A stretch of DNA of 64,000 bases from Bacteroidales bacterium (GCA_015060865.1 SUXS01000004.1:1-64000), one strand, 5' to 3'; counted from the stretch's first letter, positions 9,006-18,343 are shown. Notes: generated from the letters alone by a model not told the origin. Translations and numbers: made by a program.

Positions 9006-10832
9006 TTATTTCTTAAAAGGTTTATACGCATTACCGCCACCCTCGTAACCCGAGTTCTTGAAGAACTCCACGAACGTCAGACGCATGGGGTGAACCATAG
9101 AGCCGAGGATATTCATGAAGATATTCAAGCCGTGACCGATGACGAAGATGATAGCGGTTACGATGAAGCCCAATACGGGTACATCGGGACTCATACCTGT
9201 AGCCAAGCTGTTGAACACGCTGGCCAGGATACCTCCCGAGAGACCGAGGGCAAAGAGACGTACGTAGGAGAGCACGTCGCCCAACAGGCCGGTTACCATA
9301 TTATAGGCATCCCACAGGCCAAGGCCAATGTTGAGGAAGATGTTCTTACCGGGGCTGTTGTAAAGGAGTACCATGCAGCCGGCAAGAATCATCACTACCA
9401 TAAACCACAGAGAACCAGTGGATCCCGTGAGTACACCTACGGCAACACCAACGAGCAGCAGTATCCATCCGATAGTGCTCACCGCATACTTGAAGCCCAA
9501 CTGAATGGTGAGGTTCACGGCCTTGAGCATCATGCCGAAGAGTATCTGCACGCATCCGATGATGAGCGAGAGGTAGAACATGGCCTGATTGTCCTGGAAG
9601 AGCAACGCCTTCATCTTCTGGAAGAAGGGAAGGTCGATGTCGTACAGGCTGAAGCCGAATGCCGTACCTGTGAGTGTACCGCAAATCACCGTAGAGAGTC
9701 CAAAGAGGAATACCAACGAGCTCTTGAACTCGGGATTGATGAGCTGGAAGAGCTTGGTGAAGATGGGCAATGCCAACATAATCAGTGCTCCGTAGCCCAT
9801 GTCGCCAAGGCAAAGGCCGAAGAACACGAGGAAGAAAGGTGCGAAGAACATCGTCAGGTCCAACTCGCCATACTTGGGCAACATATACAGCTTGGTCAGC
9901 GGCTCGAAGAGTCGGAAGAACTTGTTGTTGCTCAGTTGGATGGGTATATCATCCTCGGGAGTAGGATCATCAACCTGATAGAAATGTCCTGTCTTGTCAA
10001 GGCTCTCGCGCACCTCGGGCAGCACTTTCTCGGGAGCCCATCCCTGGAGCAGCATGAGCTTGTCGCCAGCCACGCTATCGGCACTGAGGGCAACCTTGGC
10101 AAAGCTGATCTCGCTCTGCAAAGCCTCGTGGGCAGCCTTGAGGTCGGCCAGATGGTTGGCGGCAAAGGCTGCAATCTTCTGTTCTATAGCTGCATTGCCA
10201 GTCTTGAGCGCTTCGAGTTCGGCTACCACATTACCCAATGAGGATTGCGGCAGTCGGCACATCTCGGCTTCGATGCTGATTTCGGTACCTGGAGCAGTAA
10301 CGGTGATGAAGTAGACCTTCGACTTGTCCTGATTGATGACAATGGCATTGTACTCGCTTTCCCACTCCTCTTTATATAGGCGGGGAGCGCAAGCAAAGAA
10401 GTTGATGTCATAGCCTGCCTTCACGAGACGCTCTACCGATGCGGGGTCAAAGTCGCCCCATGGCATCAATGCCTGCTCGTCCTTGATGAGGAGCTGCTGA
10501 CGCTGCTCGTTGACGGCCTTGTCGGCGAGGAGTTGGTCGTATTGCTCAAGCAACTGGCCCCCCTCGTTCCCCCCAAAGGGGGATGACTTGACTGCAGCAG
10601 ACGCTGAATCCTCCCCCTTGGGGGAGTTAGAGGGGGCCACCTTCTGCAAAGCCTCAATAGCTGTAGCATAGCGCGACAAGAGTCGCATCTGCTCCTGAAC
10701 TTCTGCATCATCAAGTGCGCCCTGCTGCTTCTCAATCACGTGAAGCACGCCAAGTTCACCCATTCTGTCGAGGAATTCCTTATACTCCTTATAGAATACG
10801 AGGAATGTGAGTTTTTTCATTCTTGTTATCAT
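9006..10832 (-). CDS. ntpI: V-type ATPase subunit I (a-subunit)
   Basis: A 608-residue protein: soluble N-terminal half with coiled coils, then about eight membrane segments from roughly residue 330 on. It forms the stator ion channel against the K ring. The start overlaps the end of the subunit D gene by 4 bp (ATGA), implying translational coupling. Residues 65-93 (SNSPKGEDSA...FGGNEGGQ) are low-complexity and are encoded by a palindromic G/C-run repeat (10554-10640), so they look like an in-frame insertion into a surface part of the N-terminal domain. The membrane half appears intact. Confidence 0.92.
   Translation of the reverse strand: MITRMKKLTFLVFYKEYKEFLDRMGELGVLHVIEKQQGALDDAEVQEQMRLLSRYATAIEALQKVAPSNSPKGEDSASAAVKSSPFGGNEGGQLLEQYDQLLADKAVNEQRQQLLIKDEQALMPWGDFDPASVERLVKAGYDINFFACAPRLYKEEWESEYNAIVINQDKSKVYFITVTAPGTEISIEAEMCRLPQSSLGNVVAELEALKTGNAAIEQKIAAFAANHLADLKAAHEALQSEISFAKVALSADSVAGDKLMLLQGWAPEKVLPEVRESLDKTGHFYQVDDPTPEDDIPIQLSNNKFFRLFEPLTKLYMLPKYGELDLTMFFAPFFLVFFGLCLGDMGYGALIMLALPIFTKLFQLINPEFKSSLVFLFGLSTVICGTLTGTAFGFSLYDIDLPFFQKMKALLFQDNQAMFYLSLIIGCVQILFGMMLKAVNLTIQLGFKYAVSTIGWILLLVGVAVGVLTGSTGSLWFMVVMILAGCMVLLYNSPGKNIFLNIGLGLWDAYNMVTGLLGDVLSYVRLFALGLSGGILASVFNSLATGMSPDVPVLGFIVTAIIFVIGHGLNIFMNILGSMVHPMRLTFVEFFKNSGYEGGGNAYKPFKK
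10554..10640. repeat. Palindromic G/C-run repeat embedded in ntpI
   Basis: Two inverted arms of the form GGCCCCCTCTAACTCCCCCA / TGGGGGAGTTAGAGGGGGCC type, each also internally palindromic (CCCCC-AAA-GGGGG). The segment is 87 bp, a multiple of three, and keeps the ntpI frame. Related sequences occur inside rimO (41981-42055) and the VirE-like gene (57612-57652). Confidence 0.8.
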
Positions 10833-11470
10833 AGCTCTTCCTCCATCTCATTAGAGGCCTCGGCGGGTTGCTCCGCTTCGGCACGTTTTTCCAACAGCGT
10901 CTTCAGGATCTTCTGTGATGACTTGGAGAGGTTCTCCTCATCCTCCATGAAGCGCTTAATCTTACGCACTGCATCTTGATAACCGGGTATCTGCACCTTC
11001 TCGAAGAGGTTCACCTTCTGGGTGGTCTTCTTACGGGCATGCTCGAGCAATCCCAACTTGGCCTCCATGAACTCGCTCGCAAGGGCCGTCTTGGCCAATC
11101 CCTGCAGGAGGTTGATACCATCGAAATACCACTTGGGGGCATTGAAGAGGCTGAAGGGCTTGATGTCGAAGTCGACATCGCCCAACACGGGCACTCGCAC
11201 ACCGGCTATCTTCTTCACTTCAAGATGCACATCCTTCACGCGGATGAGCGAAGCATCGAACTCGTTCCAAAGGGCAAACATGTACTCGTAGGCCTGAATC
11301 TGCTCTTCGAGCTGGGCTTCAAGCCGACGTACATCCTCCTTGCACTTCTTCACCTCCATACGCAGGGCACTCTCCTTATTCTTAATAATAGGCAGTGTGC
11401 GCTGACGTACCTTGAGCTGCTTCTCTATCTGCTGAAGTGACGTCTTGTTATATTGAAATTTTATAGCCAC
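10829..11470 (-). CDS. ntpD: V-type ATPase subunit D
   Basis: A 213-residue, mostly alpha-helical protein that forms the central rotor shaft. The start (IKFQYNKTSLQQIEKQLKVR) and the helical end (RKIKRFMEDEENLSKSSQKI) match the long antiparallel coiled coil of the family. The end overlaps ntpI by 4 bp, and a 130-bp gap rich in 7-bp repeats separates it from ntpB upstream. Length is normal for the family. Confidence 0.9.
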   Translation of the reverse strand: MAIKFQYNKTSLQQIEKQLKVRQRTLPIIKNKESALRMEVKKCKEDVRRLEAQLEEQIQAYEYMFALWNEFDASLIRVKDVHLEVKKIAGVRVPVLGDVDFDIKPFSLFNAPKWYFDGINLLQGLAKTALASEFMEAKLGLLEHARKKTTQKVNLFEKVQIPGYQDAVRKIKRFMEDEENLSKSSQKILKTLLEKRAEAEQPAEASNEMEEEL

Positions 11471-11484
11471 GAAATTATCTTATA

Positions 11485-11520
11485 ATTTAATTATGAATTA
11501 TGAATTGTGAATTATGAATG
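11485..11520. repeat. Degenerate 7-bp tandem repeat (ATTATGA type)
   Basis: Head-to-tail units of ATTATGA with single-base changes, between ntpB and ntpD. Member of the heptamer family seen throughout this window. Confidence 0.75.
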
Positions 11521-11560
11521 CATAACTAATATACATTATATATAAATAAGGCATCAAACA

Positions 11561-11594
11561 AATTATGAATTCATAATTCCTAATTCTTAATTGA
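11561..11594. repeat. Degenerate 7-bp tandem repeat (AATTCAT type)
   Basis: Units AATTCAT, AATTCCT, AATTCTT, AATTGA. Roughly the reverse complement of the tract at 11485-11520, so the two could form a long imperfect stem in the ntpB-ntpD spacer. Confidence 0.75.
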
Positions 11595-11600
11595 AGAGAA

Positions 11601-12929
11601 TCAGAGATTCTCTTTCGGCCAATACTGCTCTACCAACTCACGCTTGATATTTACCTCTTCGGGTTGGAAGTACTTACCAAACAGGCCCCAGGTAACATCG
11701 AGCATCTCGGTGGTGTTGAGGTTCACGTCGATAGCAAGGAGCTGGTTTGAGTAGTCCTTGGCAAAGTCGAGTGTACGCTCATCGTAGTCGGTGAGGTCGA
11801 AACCGTTCTCCATCTTGGTCTTGGCGTTGGCGGCGTCGGCATACAGACGTACGGCAGCGTTCATCACCTGCGGATGATCCTTACGGGTCTTCTTACCCGA
11901 CACGAGTTGCTTCAGACGTGAGAGTGAACGGAACGGGTCGACGATAACCTTACCGATATCGCTGTCGCGACGGAGGAAGAGCTGACCCTCGGTGATGTAA
12001 CCGGTGTTGTCGGGTACGGCGTGTGTGATGTCGCCACCGGACAGTGTGGTCACAGCGATGATGGTGATAGAACCGCCTGAGGGGAACTGCACGGCCTTCT
12101 CGTAAATCTTGGCCAAGTCAGAGTAGAGCGAACCGGGCATAGAGTCCTTAGAAGGAATCTGGTCCATACGGTTCGACACGATAGCCAAGGCATCGGCATA
12201 AGAGGTCATGTCGGAGAGGAGCACGAGCACCTTCTCGTTCTTCTCTACAGCAAAGTATTCGGCAGCGGTCAAGGCCATATCGGGAATCAGCAAGCGCTCT
12301 ACAGGAGGATTCTCTGTAGTATTGATGAAGCTGATGATACGGTCGAGAGCACCGGCGTTAGAGAACACATTCTTGAAGTAGAGGTAGTCGTCGTTGGTCA
12401 TACCCATGGCACCGAGGATAATCTTGTCGGTCTCGGCACGCAGGGCTACGTTGGCCATTACCTGGTTGAACGGCTGGTCGGGGTCGGCAAAGAAGGGAAT
12501 CTTCTGACCAGATACCAGTGTGTTGTTCAAGTCGATACCGGCAATACCTGTTGCAATGAGCTCAGAGGGCTGCTTACGACGTACGGGGTTCACAGAGGGA
12601 CCACCAATCTCCACTTCCTTACCCTCGATCTGAGGACCGCCATCGATAGCGTTACCGTAGGCATCGAAGAAACGTCCGGCCAACTGGTCGCTTACCTTGA
12701 GCGAAGGAGCCTTACCGAGGAATACCACTTCGGCATTGGTGGGGATACCGCCTGTACCCTCAAACACCTGCAGGGTAACCTCGTCGCCGGCAATCTTTAC
12801 CACCTGAGCCAACTTGCCGTCGATAGTGGCAAGTTCGTCATAACCAACACCCGTTGCCTTCAGAGAGCAAGTAGCCTTGGTGATCTGACTAATCTTTGTA
12901 TATATCTTTTGAAATGCTTTTGTTGCCAT
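11601..12929 (-). CDS. ntpB: V-type ATPase subunit B (non-catalytic)
   Basis: A 442-residue regulatory nucleotide-binding subunit of the V1 head. It has the family core GIAGIDLNNTLVSGQKIPFF where subunit A has its P-loop, then IPDMALTAAEYFAVEKNEKV and LSDMTSYADALAIVSNRMDQ, and the C-terminal GKYFQPEEVNIKRELVEQYW. There is no canonical Walker A, as expected for B. It lies 7 bp after the subunit A gene and is surely in the same transcript. Confidence 0.95.
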   Translation of the reverse strand: MATKAFQKIYTKISQITKATCSLKATGVGYDELATIDGKLAQVVKIAGDEVTLQVFEGTGGIPTNAEVVFLGKAPSLKVSDQLAGRFFDAYGNAIDGGPQIEGKEVEIGGPSVNPVRRKQPSELIATGIAGIDLNNTLVSGQKIPFFADPDQPFNQVMANVALRAETDKIILGAMGMTNDDYLYFKNVFSNAGALDRIISFINTTENPPVERLLIPDMALTAAEYFAVEKNEKVLVLLSDMTSYADALAIVSNRMDQIPSKDSMPGSLYSDLAKIYEKAVQFPSGGSITIIAVTTLSGGDITHAVPDNTGYITEGQLFLRRDSDIGKVIVDPFRSLSRLKQLVSGKKTRKDHPQVMNAAVRLYADAANAKTKMENGFDLTDYDERTLDFAKDYSNQLLAIDVNLNTTEMLDVTWGLFGKYFQPEEVNIKRELVEQYWPKENL

Positions 12930-12936
12930 AATTTTT

Positions 12937-14691
12937 CTATTTTTTCTTGCTTGCTACCAACTCCTCGAGCTGCTTCATGAACTCGTTGTACTTATCAGAC
13001 TTGTACTCGCTATAGTTGATCTGCTTGCAGACGTTGATGACACGCTTGAAGAAGTTCATTACATCGAGGAAGGTCTCGAACTCGAACTCGGCATGGCAGA
13101 TATCCATTACCATGTTGACGATATCCTCCTGGCGCTCCATCGAACTTACTGAGTCGATATCGTCGAACGCATCCTGCTGCAGGATAACGAAGTCGATGAG
13201 CTCAGACTTCCAGAATACTACGTGGTACTCTACGGGTACACCGTCGTCACCAAGGATGTTGATCTGCTCGGCAATCTCCTTACCACGGAGCAGGCGGGTC
13301 TTGATCTCGTTGACCTTAGCAAGCCACTGGTCGTTGATGCGCTTAGAGATATAAGACTCAAACTCGGGATACTCCAGGTACTTTGAATAAGAGTCGATGG
13401 GGTTCACGGCGGGGTAGCGCTTCTTGTCGGCACGCTCCTGCTCCAGAGCATAGAAGCAGCGGGCCACCTTCTTGGTGTTCTCGGTCACAGGCTCCTTGAG
13501 GTTACCACCGGCAGGTGATACGGTACCGAGGAAGGTTACTGAGCCTACCTCACCATTGTTCAAGGTAACATAACCGGCACGGCCGTAGAAGTTAGAGATG
13601 ATAGATGAGATATCCATCGGGAAGGCGTCGGGACCAGGGAGCTCCTCCATACGGTTCGACATCTCACGCAATGCCTGTGCCCAACGTGAAGTAGAGTCGG
13701 CCATGAGCAATACGCGTAGACCCATCGAGCGATAATACTCGGCCATGGTCATGGCGGTATACACAGAGGCCTCACGAGCCGCAACGGGCATGTTTGATGT
13801 GTTGGCAATAATGATGGTACGCTCCATCAGCTTGCGGCCTGTGTGGGGGTCGATGAGTTCGGGGAACTCGGTGAAGATTTCTACTACCTCGTTGGCACGC
13901 TCACCGCAGGCTGCGATGATAACGATGTCGGCCTCGGCCTGCTTGGAGATAGCGTGCTGGAGCACGGTCTTACCTGTACCGAAGGGACCAGGGATGAAGC
14001 CTGTACCACCCTCTACGATGGGGTTCACGGTGTCAATAACACGTACACCGGTCTCAAGCAACTTGAAGGGACGGGGTTTGTCTACATAGTTGGTCATAGC
14101 CACCTTTACGGGCCAACGCTGAATCATGTTCACCTCAACATCGTTGCCCTGCTCGTCGGTGAGTACGGCGATAGTATCCTTAATAGTATACTCACCCTCC
14201 TTGGCGATAGACTTCACGGTGCATACACCCTTCTGCTGGAAGGGAACCATGATCTTCAGCGGCTGTGAGTTCTCCTCTACGGCACCGAGCCAGTCAGAAG
14301 CCTTCACCTTGTCGCCTACCTTGGCAAGGGGTTTGAACTCCCACTTGCGGTCGTCGTCAAGAGCGTAGGTATACTGTCCGCGCTTGAGGAATACACCATC
14401 CATCTTGTCGAGGTCGTTCTGCAGACCATCGTAGTTCTTAGAGAGCATACCGGGACCCAATGTCACCTCGAGCATGTGGCCGGTAAATTCGGCAGGAGCA
14501 CCCACCTTCAGTCCGCGTGTGCTCTCAAACACCTGCACAAACACGTCGCTACCCACTACCTTGAGCACCTCGGCCATCAGCCTGTCGCCTCCGGTGGTGA
14601 TGTAGCAGATTTCGTTCTGTGCCACGGGACCGTCTACTGTCAGCGTTACCAAGTTCTGGACAACGCCTTTCACTTTTCCTGTTGTAGCCAT
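12937..14691 (-). CDS. ntpA: V-type ATPase catalytic subunit A
   Basis: A 584-residue catalytic subunit. Walker A GPFGTGKTVL is at about 235-244, followed by ACGERANEVVE and LMADSTSRWAQALREMSNRM. The A-specific non-homologous insert lies at about 90-200. Length is normal for the family. In the operon it follows the DUF2764 gene after a spacer that contains an interspersed repeat copy. It hydrolyses ATP to drive ion pumping, or makes ATP when run in reverse. Confidence 0.96.
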   Translation of the reverse strand: MATTGKVKGVVQNLVTLTVDGPVAQNEICYITTGGDRLMAEVLKVVGSDVFVQVFESTRGLKVGAPAEFTGHMLEVTLGPGMLSKNYDGLQNDLDKMDGVFLKRGQYTYALDDDRKWEFKPLAKVGDKVKASDWLGAVEENSQPLKIMVPFQQKGVCTVKSIAKEGEYTIKDTIAVLTDEQGNDVEVNMIQRWPVKVAMTNYVDKPRPFKLLETGVRVIDTVNPIVEGGTGFIPGPFGTGKTVLQHAISKQAEADIVIIAACGERANEVVEIFTEFPELIDPHTGRKLMERTIIIANTSNMPVAAREASVYTAMTMAEYYRSMGLRVLLMADSTSRWAQALREMSNRMEELPGPDAFPMDISSIISNFYGRAGYVTLNNGEVGSVTFLGTVSPAGGNLKEPVTENTKKVARCFYALEQERADKKRYPAVNPIDSYSKYLEYPEFESYISKRINDQWLAKVNEIKTRLLRGKEIAEQINILGDDGVPVEYHVVFWKSELIDFVILQQDAFDDIDSVSSMERQEDIVNMVMDICHAEFEFETFLDVMNFFKRVINVCKQINYSEYKSDKYNEFMKQLEELVASKKK

Positions 14692-14700
14692 ATTCTATAT

Positions 14701-14745
14701 TTACTATTTTACAATTTACAAATTACGATTGATTTACGATTTTGA
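14701..14745. repeat. Degenerate A/T-rich 7-bp tandem repeat (TTTACTA type)
   Basis: Loose units such as TTACTAT, TTTACAA, TTTACAA, ATTACGA just upstream of ntpA. Weaker than the other tracts; a similar one is at 34952-34985. Confidence 0.5.
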
Positions 14746-14763
14746 GAATTATCCATCGTTGCT

Positions 14764-14852
14764 GTCATCCTGACAGAGCGTAGCGGCGGAAGGATCTCAC
14801 AGTAGACCTTAGTAGAATTTCTGCGAGATTCTTCACTGCGTTCAGAATGACA
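14764..14852. repeat. Interspersed palindromic repeat, copy 2
   Basis: Left arm GTCATCCTGACAGAGCG...GGATCTC and right arm GAGATTCTTCACTGCG...GAATGAC are imperfect inverted repeats. It sits in the operon spacer between the DUF2764 gene and ntpA. The best-preserved copy of the family in this window. Confidence 0.7.
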
Positions 14853-14889
14853 CGAGACGTTTGATAAATTCCATACAATTGTACATCAA

Positions 14890-15735
14890 TTATACTTTAA
14901 ACTCTTGAGGTACCTTAACCTCCTCTTTTAACTGACGTATCATGCTGCGCAGCAGCTCGCCTCCGGCCTCGGCATCAAGTGATATCCAACGCTCGATAAT
15001 CTGTACCTTGACGAGGAATGCAAACAGCTTCTCCACACTGAAGTAGTCGAAGAATGAAGCCTCTTCCATCCACTCCCACTTGAAGACGTCGAGACGACGC
15101 TCACGCTCCACGAGATTCTCAATCTCGCTGATGCGCATAATCTCCTCGAACGAGTCCATCAAACCTGTCAGGCCAAAGTCGCGGCTGTTTGATGTACGCA
15201 ACGCCTTAGCTACCTCATTGTTACCCACAATCAGGTTCTTCACATCGAGTTTGTATCGGCGTGCAGTGATAGCGGTAAGGAAGTTATTGAGATCGAGGTT
15301 AAACTGGAACCAACGTGTCACGAAAGCATTGCCCTGATTCATCGCATACGCATAGTAGAGCTGTGCCAGGCGGTCTTCCGGGAAGAGTGTCTCAGCAACC
15401 TCCTCTTCATCTTCCACTTCGGCCACAAAGTCATACATATAACGCGGATAGTTGCGGTCAGGAGCCTCTTGGGCACGGGCAGCCTCGATGATGCCGAGCA
15501 ATTCATCGCGTGTATACAAACCCTCCTCGCCAAGTGCAGCCTCTCTATCCTTTATTAATAATAGGAGATTGGCATTGTCGTAGCTCAGGTACACGAGGTC
15601 GAGCAGTGCACGGTCATCGGCAGCCAGCTCGGGATAGTACAACTCGCGGAACCCACGCACGGTGAGGTTCAGCTTGTTGTCGTCGAGCGACAATTCCGGC
15701 AGTCCGGCTATGAGATAATAATAGTTTGTTTTCAT
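14890..15735 (-). CDS. DUF2764 protein of V-ATPase operons
   Basis: A 281-residue mostly helical soluble protein, recognisable by the start TNYYYLIAGLPELSLDD and by its place between subunits E and A. DUF2764 proteins are typical of Bacteroidota and spirochaete-type V-ATPase operons. They occupy the slot of subunit C, and this operon has no recognisable C or F gene, so a role as the C-like socket that holds the rotor to the membrane ring is a reasonable inference, not shown by the sequence. A 7-bp repeat stem separates it from ntpE. Confidence 0.85.
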   Translation of the reverse strand: MKTNYYYLIAGLPELSLDDNKLNLTVRGFRELYYPELAADDRALLDLVYLSYDNANLLLLIKDREAALGEEGLYTRDELLGIIEAARAQEAPDRNYPRYMYDFVAEVEDEEEVAETLFPEDRLAQLYYAYAMNQGNAFVTRWFQFNLDLNNFLTAITARRYKLDVKNLIVGNNEVAKALRTSNSRDFGLTGLMDSFEEIMRISEIENLVERERRLDVFKWEWMEEASFFDYFSVEKLFAFLVKVQIIERWISLDAEAGGELLRSMIRQLKEEVKVPQEFKV

Positions 15736-15748
15736 TTGCTTTTTTTGT

Positions 15749-15863
15749 CAACGGACAACAGACAACAGTCAACAGTCAGTTATATCTTTACAATCTACAA
15801 CAAACAAAACAAGCTCCCCAGTAGAATGGGGCCTATTGCCCGTTGTCTGTTGACTGTTGACAT
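15749..15863. repeat. Inverted pair of 7-bp tandem repeats between ntpE and DUF2764
   Basis: Left tract 15749-15779 has units CAACGGA, CAACAGA, CAACAGT, CAACAGT; right tract 15839-15863 has CGTTGTC, TGTTGAC, TGTTGAC. They are inverted relative to each other and enclose a small CCCCAGTAGAATGGGG hairpin, so the intercistronic RNA could fold into one long stem. Confidence 0.75.
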
Positions 15864-15866
15864 CAA

Positions 15867-16457
15867 TTAGAACAACATCTCAACTAACTCGGGGCGGAGG
15901 AACGATTTGAAAAAGTTTACAAACTCCTCTTCGCCGAAGTTCACCTTGTATGAGCCATCAGCAGGCTGAATGGTGAAGAGCGCCTTCTGTCCGTTCACCT
16001 CTTCGATGGTCACGCCCTTGTCGAGCAGTGCCTTGGCCTTGGCGGCGAAGTACTTCTTCAGTGTGTCGGCATCAGCTGTAGAGATAACGATAGGCTCGTC
16101 GGCCACCCACTTCTCGGCGAGTGCAACTACAAACTTACCCATCACCTCCTTGTCAGCGGTGAGTTCCTTAACGGCATTGCCTACCACCTTGTCAGAAACC
16201 AGTGTCGCCACCTCACTCTTGAGGGCATTTACAGACTGGCCTGCAAAGAGGCGAAGCTCTGACTTTGTGTTTTCCATCAACTCTCCTGCCTGTTTCTGAG
16301 CGGCAGCAATCAAGGCGTCAGCCTCCTTGCGAGCCTTCTCAACGATTTCGGCAGCTTGGGTATTAGCAGCGGCCACAATGCGTGCAGCCTCCTCATTACC
16401 CTTTTCTACTCCATCCCGAAACATTTTTTCGGTCAATTCCTGAATATTCTTTTCCAT
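15867..16457 (-). CDS. ntpE: V-type ATPase subunit E
   Basis: A 196-residue peripheral-stalk protein. The start is set at the ATG at 16457 (MEKNIQELTEKMF) because the 43 extra residues in the ORF track are unlike the family and run through the promoter. The N-terminal half is an Ala/Glu/Lys-rich coiled coil (EKARKEADALIAAAQKQAGE), the C-terminal half the globular head. First gene of the operon, with a TACTTTTG -7 element about 39 bp upstream. No separate G/H stalk gene is visible next to it. Confidence 0.88.
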   Translation of the reverse strand: MEKNIQELTEKMFRDGVEKGNEEAARIVAAANTQAAEIVEKARKEADALIAAAQKQAGELMENTKSELRLFAGQSVNALKSEVATLVSDKVVGNAVKELTADKEVMGKFVVALAEKWVADEPIVISTADADTLKKYFAAKAKALLDKGVTIEEVNGQKALFTIQPADGSYKVNFGEEEFVNFFKSFLRPELVEMLF

Positions 16458-16495
16458 ATTATTAAATAGGTATTTATATATTTTCGTATGATTGG

Positions 16496-16503
16496 CAAAA
16501 GTA
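16496..16503 (-). promoter_or_regulatory. -7 element of the V-ATPase operon
   Basis: Minus-strand TACTTTTG matches TAnnTTTG and lies about 39 bp upstream of the ntpE start. No clear -33 at 19-20 bp. Confidence 0.55.
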
Positions 16504-16586
16504 CAAAATAAATCCCAATATAATCCTAAGAAATCTCTTTTATTTCTAAAAAGCTTTATTAACCGAGAAAACACATGCAACCGCAT

Positions 16587-16892
16587 GCTTAATCATATGC
16601 ATTCCCTCATCTTGATAATACGTTGAAGTATGATAGATACACAGACACGCAAACAAAACTGAATAAAGCCCATGAAGGATCCCCAAAAGGATTTCCTGTT
16701 TGCTTCTTCAGAATGTTGCTTTGCTTTTCCATGGTTTTGTTATAACGAAAAACAGGCAAAGCAAAAATTCATACGACCTTTTAGCCGTATATTTATTCCA
16801 ACAGATTATTCAAATACAAAAATGCAGGAAGCAGGACTCTTACAACAAGAATTCTGCTCATACCAATGATTTATTGCAGACGATACAGTTTG
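16587..16892. other. Spacer without detected features
   Basis: About 300 bp of A/T-rich DNA between the V-ATPase promoter and the 3' end of the permease gene. No gene, hairpin or repeat that I can support; short plus-strand ORFs here look random. Confidence 0.5.
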
Positions 16893-18212
16893 TCACCCAA
16901 GTTTCGCCGTAAATCCTAATCCCTCTACAGCTTGAACAATAGCCTCAGTTTTGGCCACACCGCGAACAAGCATCTTACCGCTTTGAAGATCCACCATCAC
17001 TGTATCTACACCTGCCAGATTGCCAACAGCACGGAGGACACTATTTCGGCAATGATTGCAATGCATCCCAGCTACGAAAAACTGTTTTTCTGACCGTTCT
17101 TCACACCTATCAGGGAAATTCACTATTTCTATCTCTTCAGGGGAAGTCTTCTCTACTCCTTGAGTTGGTATCTCTGGTTCGTGACAAATTCCATCACAAC
17201 TACATCCTTCATGTGCCGATTTACGCACAAATCTACGTATCAATGCATTGACAAGTAGTCCCAAGAGAATAACCGAGCATAGAATATTGAACCACGGAGT
17301 ATGTGTATGACACGAGGCTGAGATAACTGCCAGACTATTGGAAAACCACACACGTGGCAATAGACAATCTATACCCAAAGCAAAAGCGAAAGCACCACCA
17401 ACGATAGCTGCCAAATAGAGCCATAGCGTACGCTTACCAAGCACCTTACGGATAACGAGAATGGAAGCAACATTGACCGCAGGACCTGCCATGAGTAACA
17501 CGAGCGCAGCACCAGGAGTCATACCTTTAAGCATCAACGCAACAGCAATAGGAATAGAGCCTGTAGCACACAGATACATGGGCACAGCGCAGACCAAAAC
17601 CAACAACATGCCTAATAGAGGACGATCAAGAAAAGCAGTAAAGAATCCATCGGGGACTGCTACAGTTATAAGTCCTGCAACAAGAAGACCGATGATAAGC
17701 CATTTCCCTATATCTTGCATCATTTCCACATAACCATAACGAAGTGCTTCGACAATTTTCCCTTTGAATGAGAGAGACTTCTCATCTACTTGTACAGAAA
17801 CACAACTATCCTTTTCATTACTTTTATCAAAAAGATTGACCAATGTCCCTCCCAGCAAGGCTGTAACAAGAGCAGCCAAAGGACGTATGATAGCGAAGGG
17901 AAGTCCCATGAGAGAATAAGTAGCCATAATGGAATCGATACCTGTCTGTGGGGTTGCTATCAGAAACGAAGTCGTAGCCCCTTTAGAGGCCCCCTCACGA
18001 CGCAGTGACATGGCCGTTGGTAACACGCCACACGAGCATAAGGGCAGAGGCACACCTAACGCGGCTGCATAAAAAACAGATCGGAAGTTATGTCCCGATA
18101 GATAACGACTATACAAACGATTAGGAACGAACGTATGCATCAATCCAGCAATGCCGAAACCAAGTAACAAGTAAGGCGACATTTCATTGATAAGATTGAT
18201 AATTTCCTGCAT
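16893..18212 (-). CDS. SO_0444-type Cu/Zn efflux permease with C-terminal heavy-metal domain
   Basis: A 439-residue inner-membrane permease of the DUF318 type. It has about ten membrane segments with the hallmark GVPLPLCSCGVLPTAMSLRREGAS in the first half. The second half-repeat continues to about residue 310, followed by a His/Cys-rich linker (EGCSCDGICHEPE) and a heavy-metal-associated domain from about 365 with GMHCNHC as the metal-binding CxxC. The pattern matches SO_0444-family transporters thought to export copper or zinc; substrate is inferred. Single gene with its own promoter; a GCAACCTGGTTGC inverted repeat further upstream could be an operator. Confidence 0.85.
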   Translation of the reverse strand: MQEIINLINEMSPYLLLGFGIAGLMHTFVPNRLYSRYLSGHNFRSVFYAAALGVPLPLCSCGVLPTAMSLRREGASKGATTSFLIATPQTGIDSIMATYSLMGLPFAIIRPLAALVTALLGGTLVNLFDKSNEKDSCVSVQVDEKSLSFKGKIVEALRYGYVEMMQDIGKWLIIGLLVAGLITVAVPDGFFTAFLDRPLLGMLLVLVCAVPMYLCATGSIPIAVALMLKGMTPGAALVLLMAGPAVNVASILVIRKVLGKRTLWLYLAAIVGGAFAFALGIDCLLPRVWFSNSLAVISASCHTHTPWFNILCSVILLGLLVNALIRRFVRKSAHEGCSCDGICHEPEIPTQGVEKTSPEEIEIVNFPDRCEERSEKQFFVAGMHCNHCRNSVLRAVGNLAGVDTVMVDLQSGKMLVRGVAKTEAIVQAVEGLGFTAKLG

Positions 18213-18271
18213 AAATAATAGACTCTTTTATGAAGTTAATAAGATACAACTTATAATCCCAAAAAACACTG

Positions 18272-18302
18272 CAAAATTACGCCAAGTTCTCAAAACAGCC
18301 AA
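18272..18302 (-). promoter_or_regulatory. Promoter of the Cu/Zn-type permease
   Basis: Minus strand TTGG, 19-bp spacer, TAATTTTG: close to the Bacteroidota consensus TTTG-N19-TAnnTTTG. Confidence 0.7.
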
Positions 18303-18328
18303 GAATCAACATGGTTTGGAATAAACTT

Positions 18329-18343
18329 TGCAACCTGGTTGCA
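18329..18343. promoter_or_regulatory. Short inverted repeat, possible operator
   Basis: GCAACCTGGTTGC (perfect 5-bp arms, 3-base centre) about 27 bp upstream of the permease promoter. No regulator gene adjoins; function is a guess. Confidence 0.3.

Noticed and set aside
9090-10241. Plus-strand 383-residue ORF opposite ntpI
   Set aside because: His/Glu-rich shadow of a well-supported membrane protein gene; no start signals or family.
11485-11594. 7-bp repeat tracts considered as CRISPR or attachment sites
   Set aside because: Period is far too short, there are no spacers, and no cas or integrase gene is nearby.
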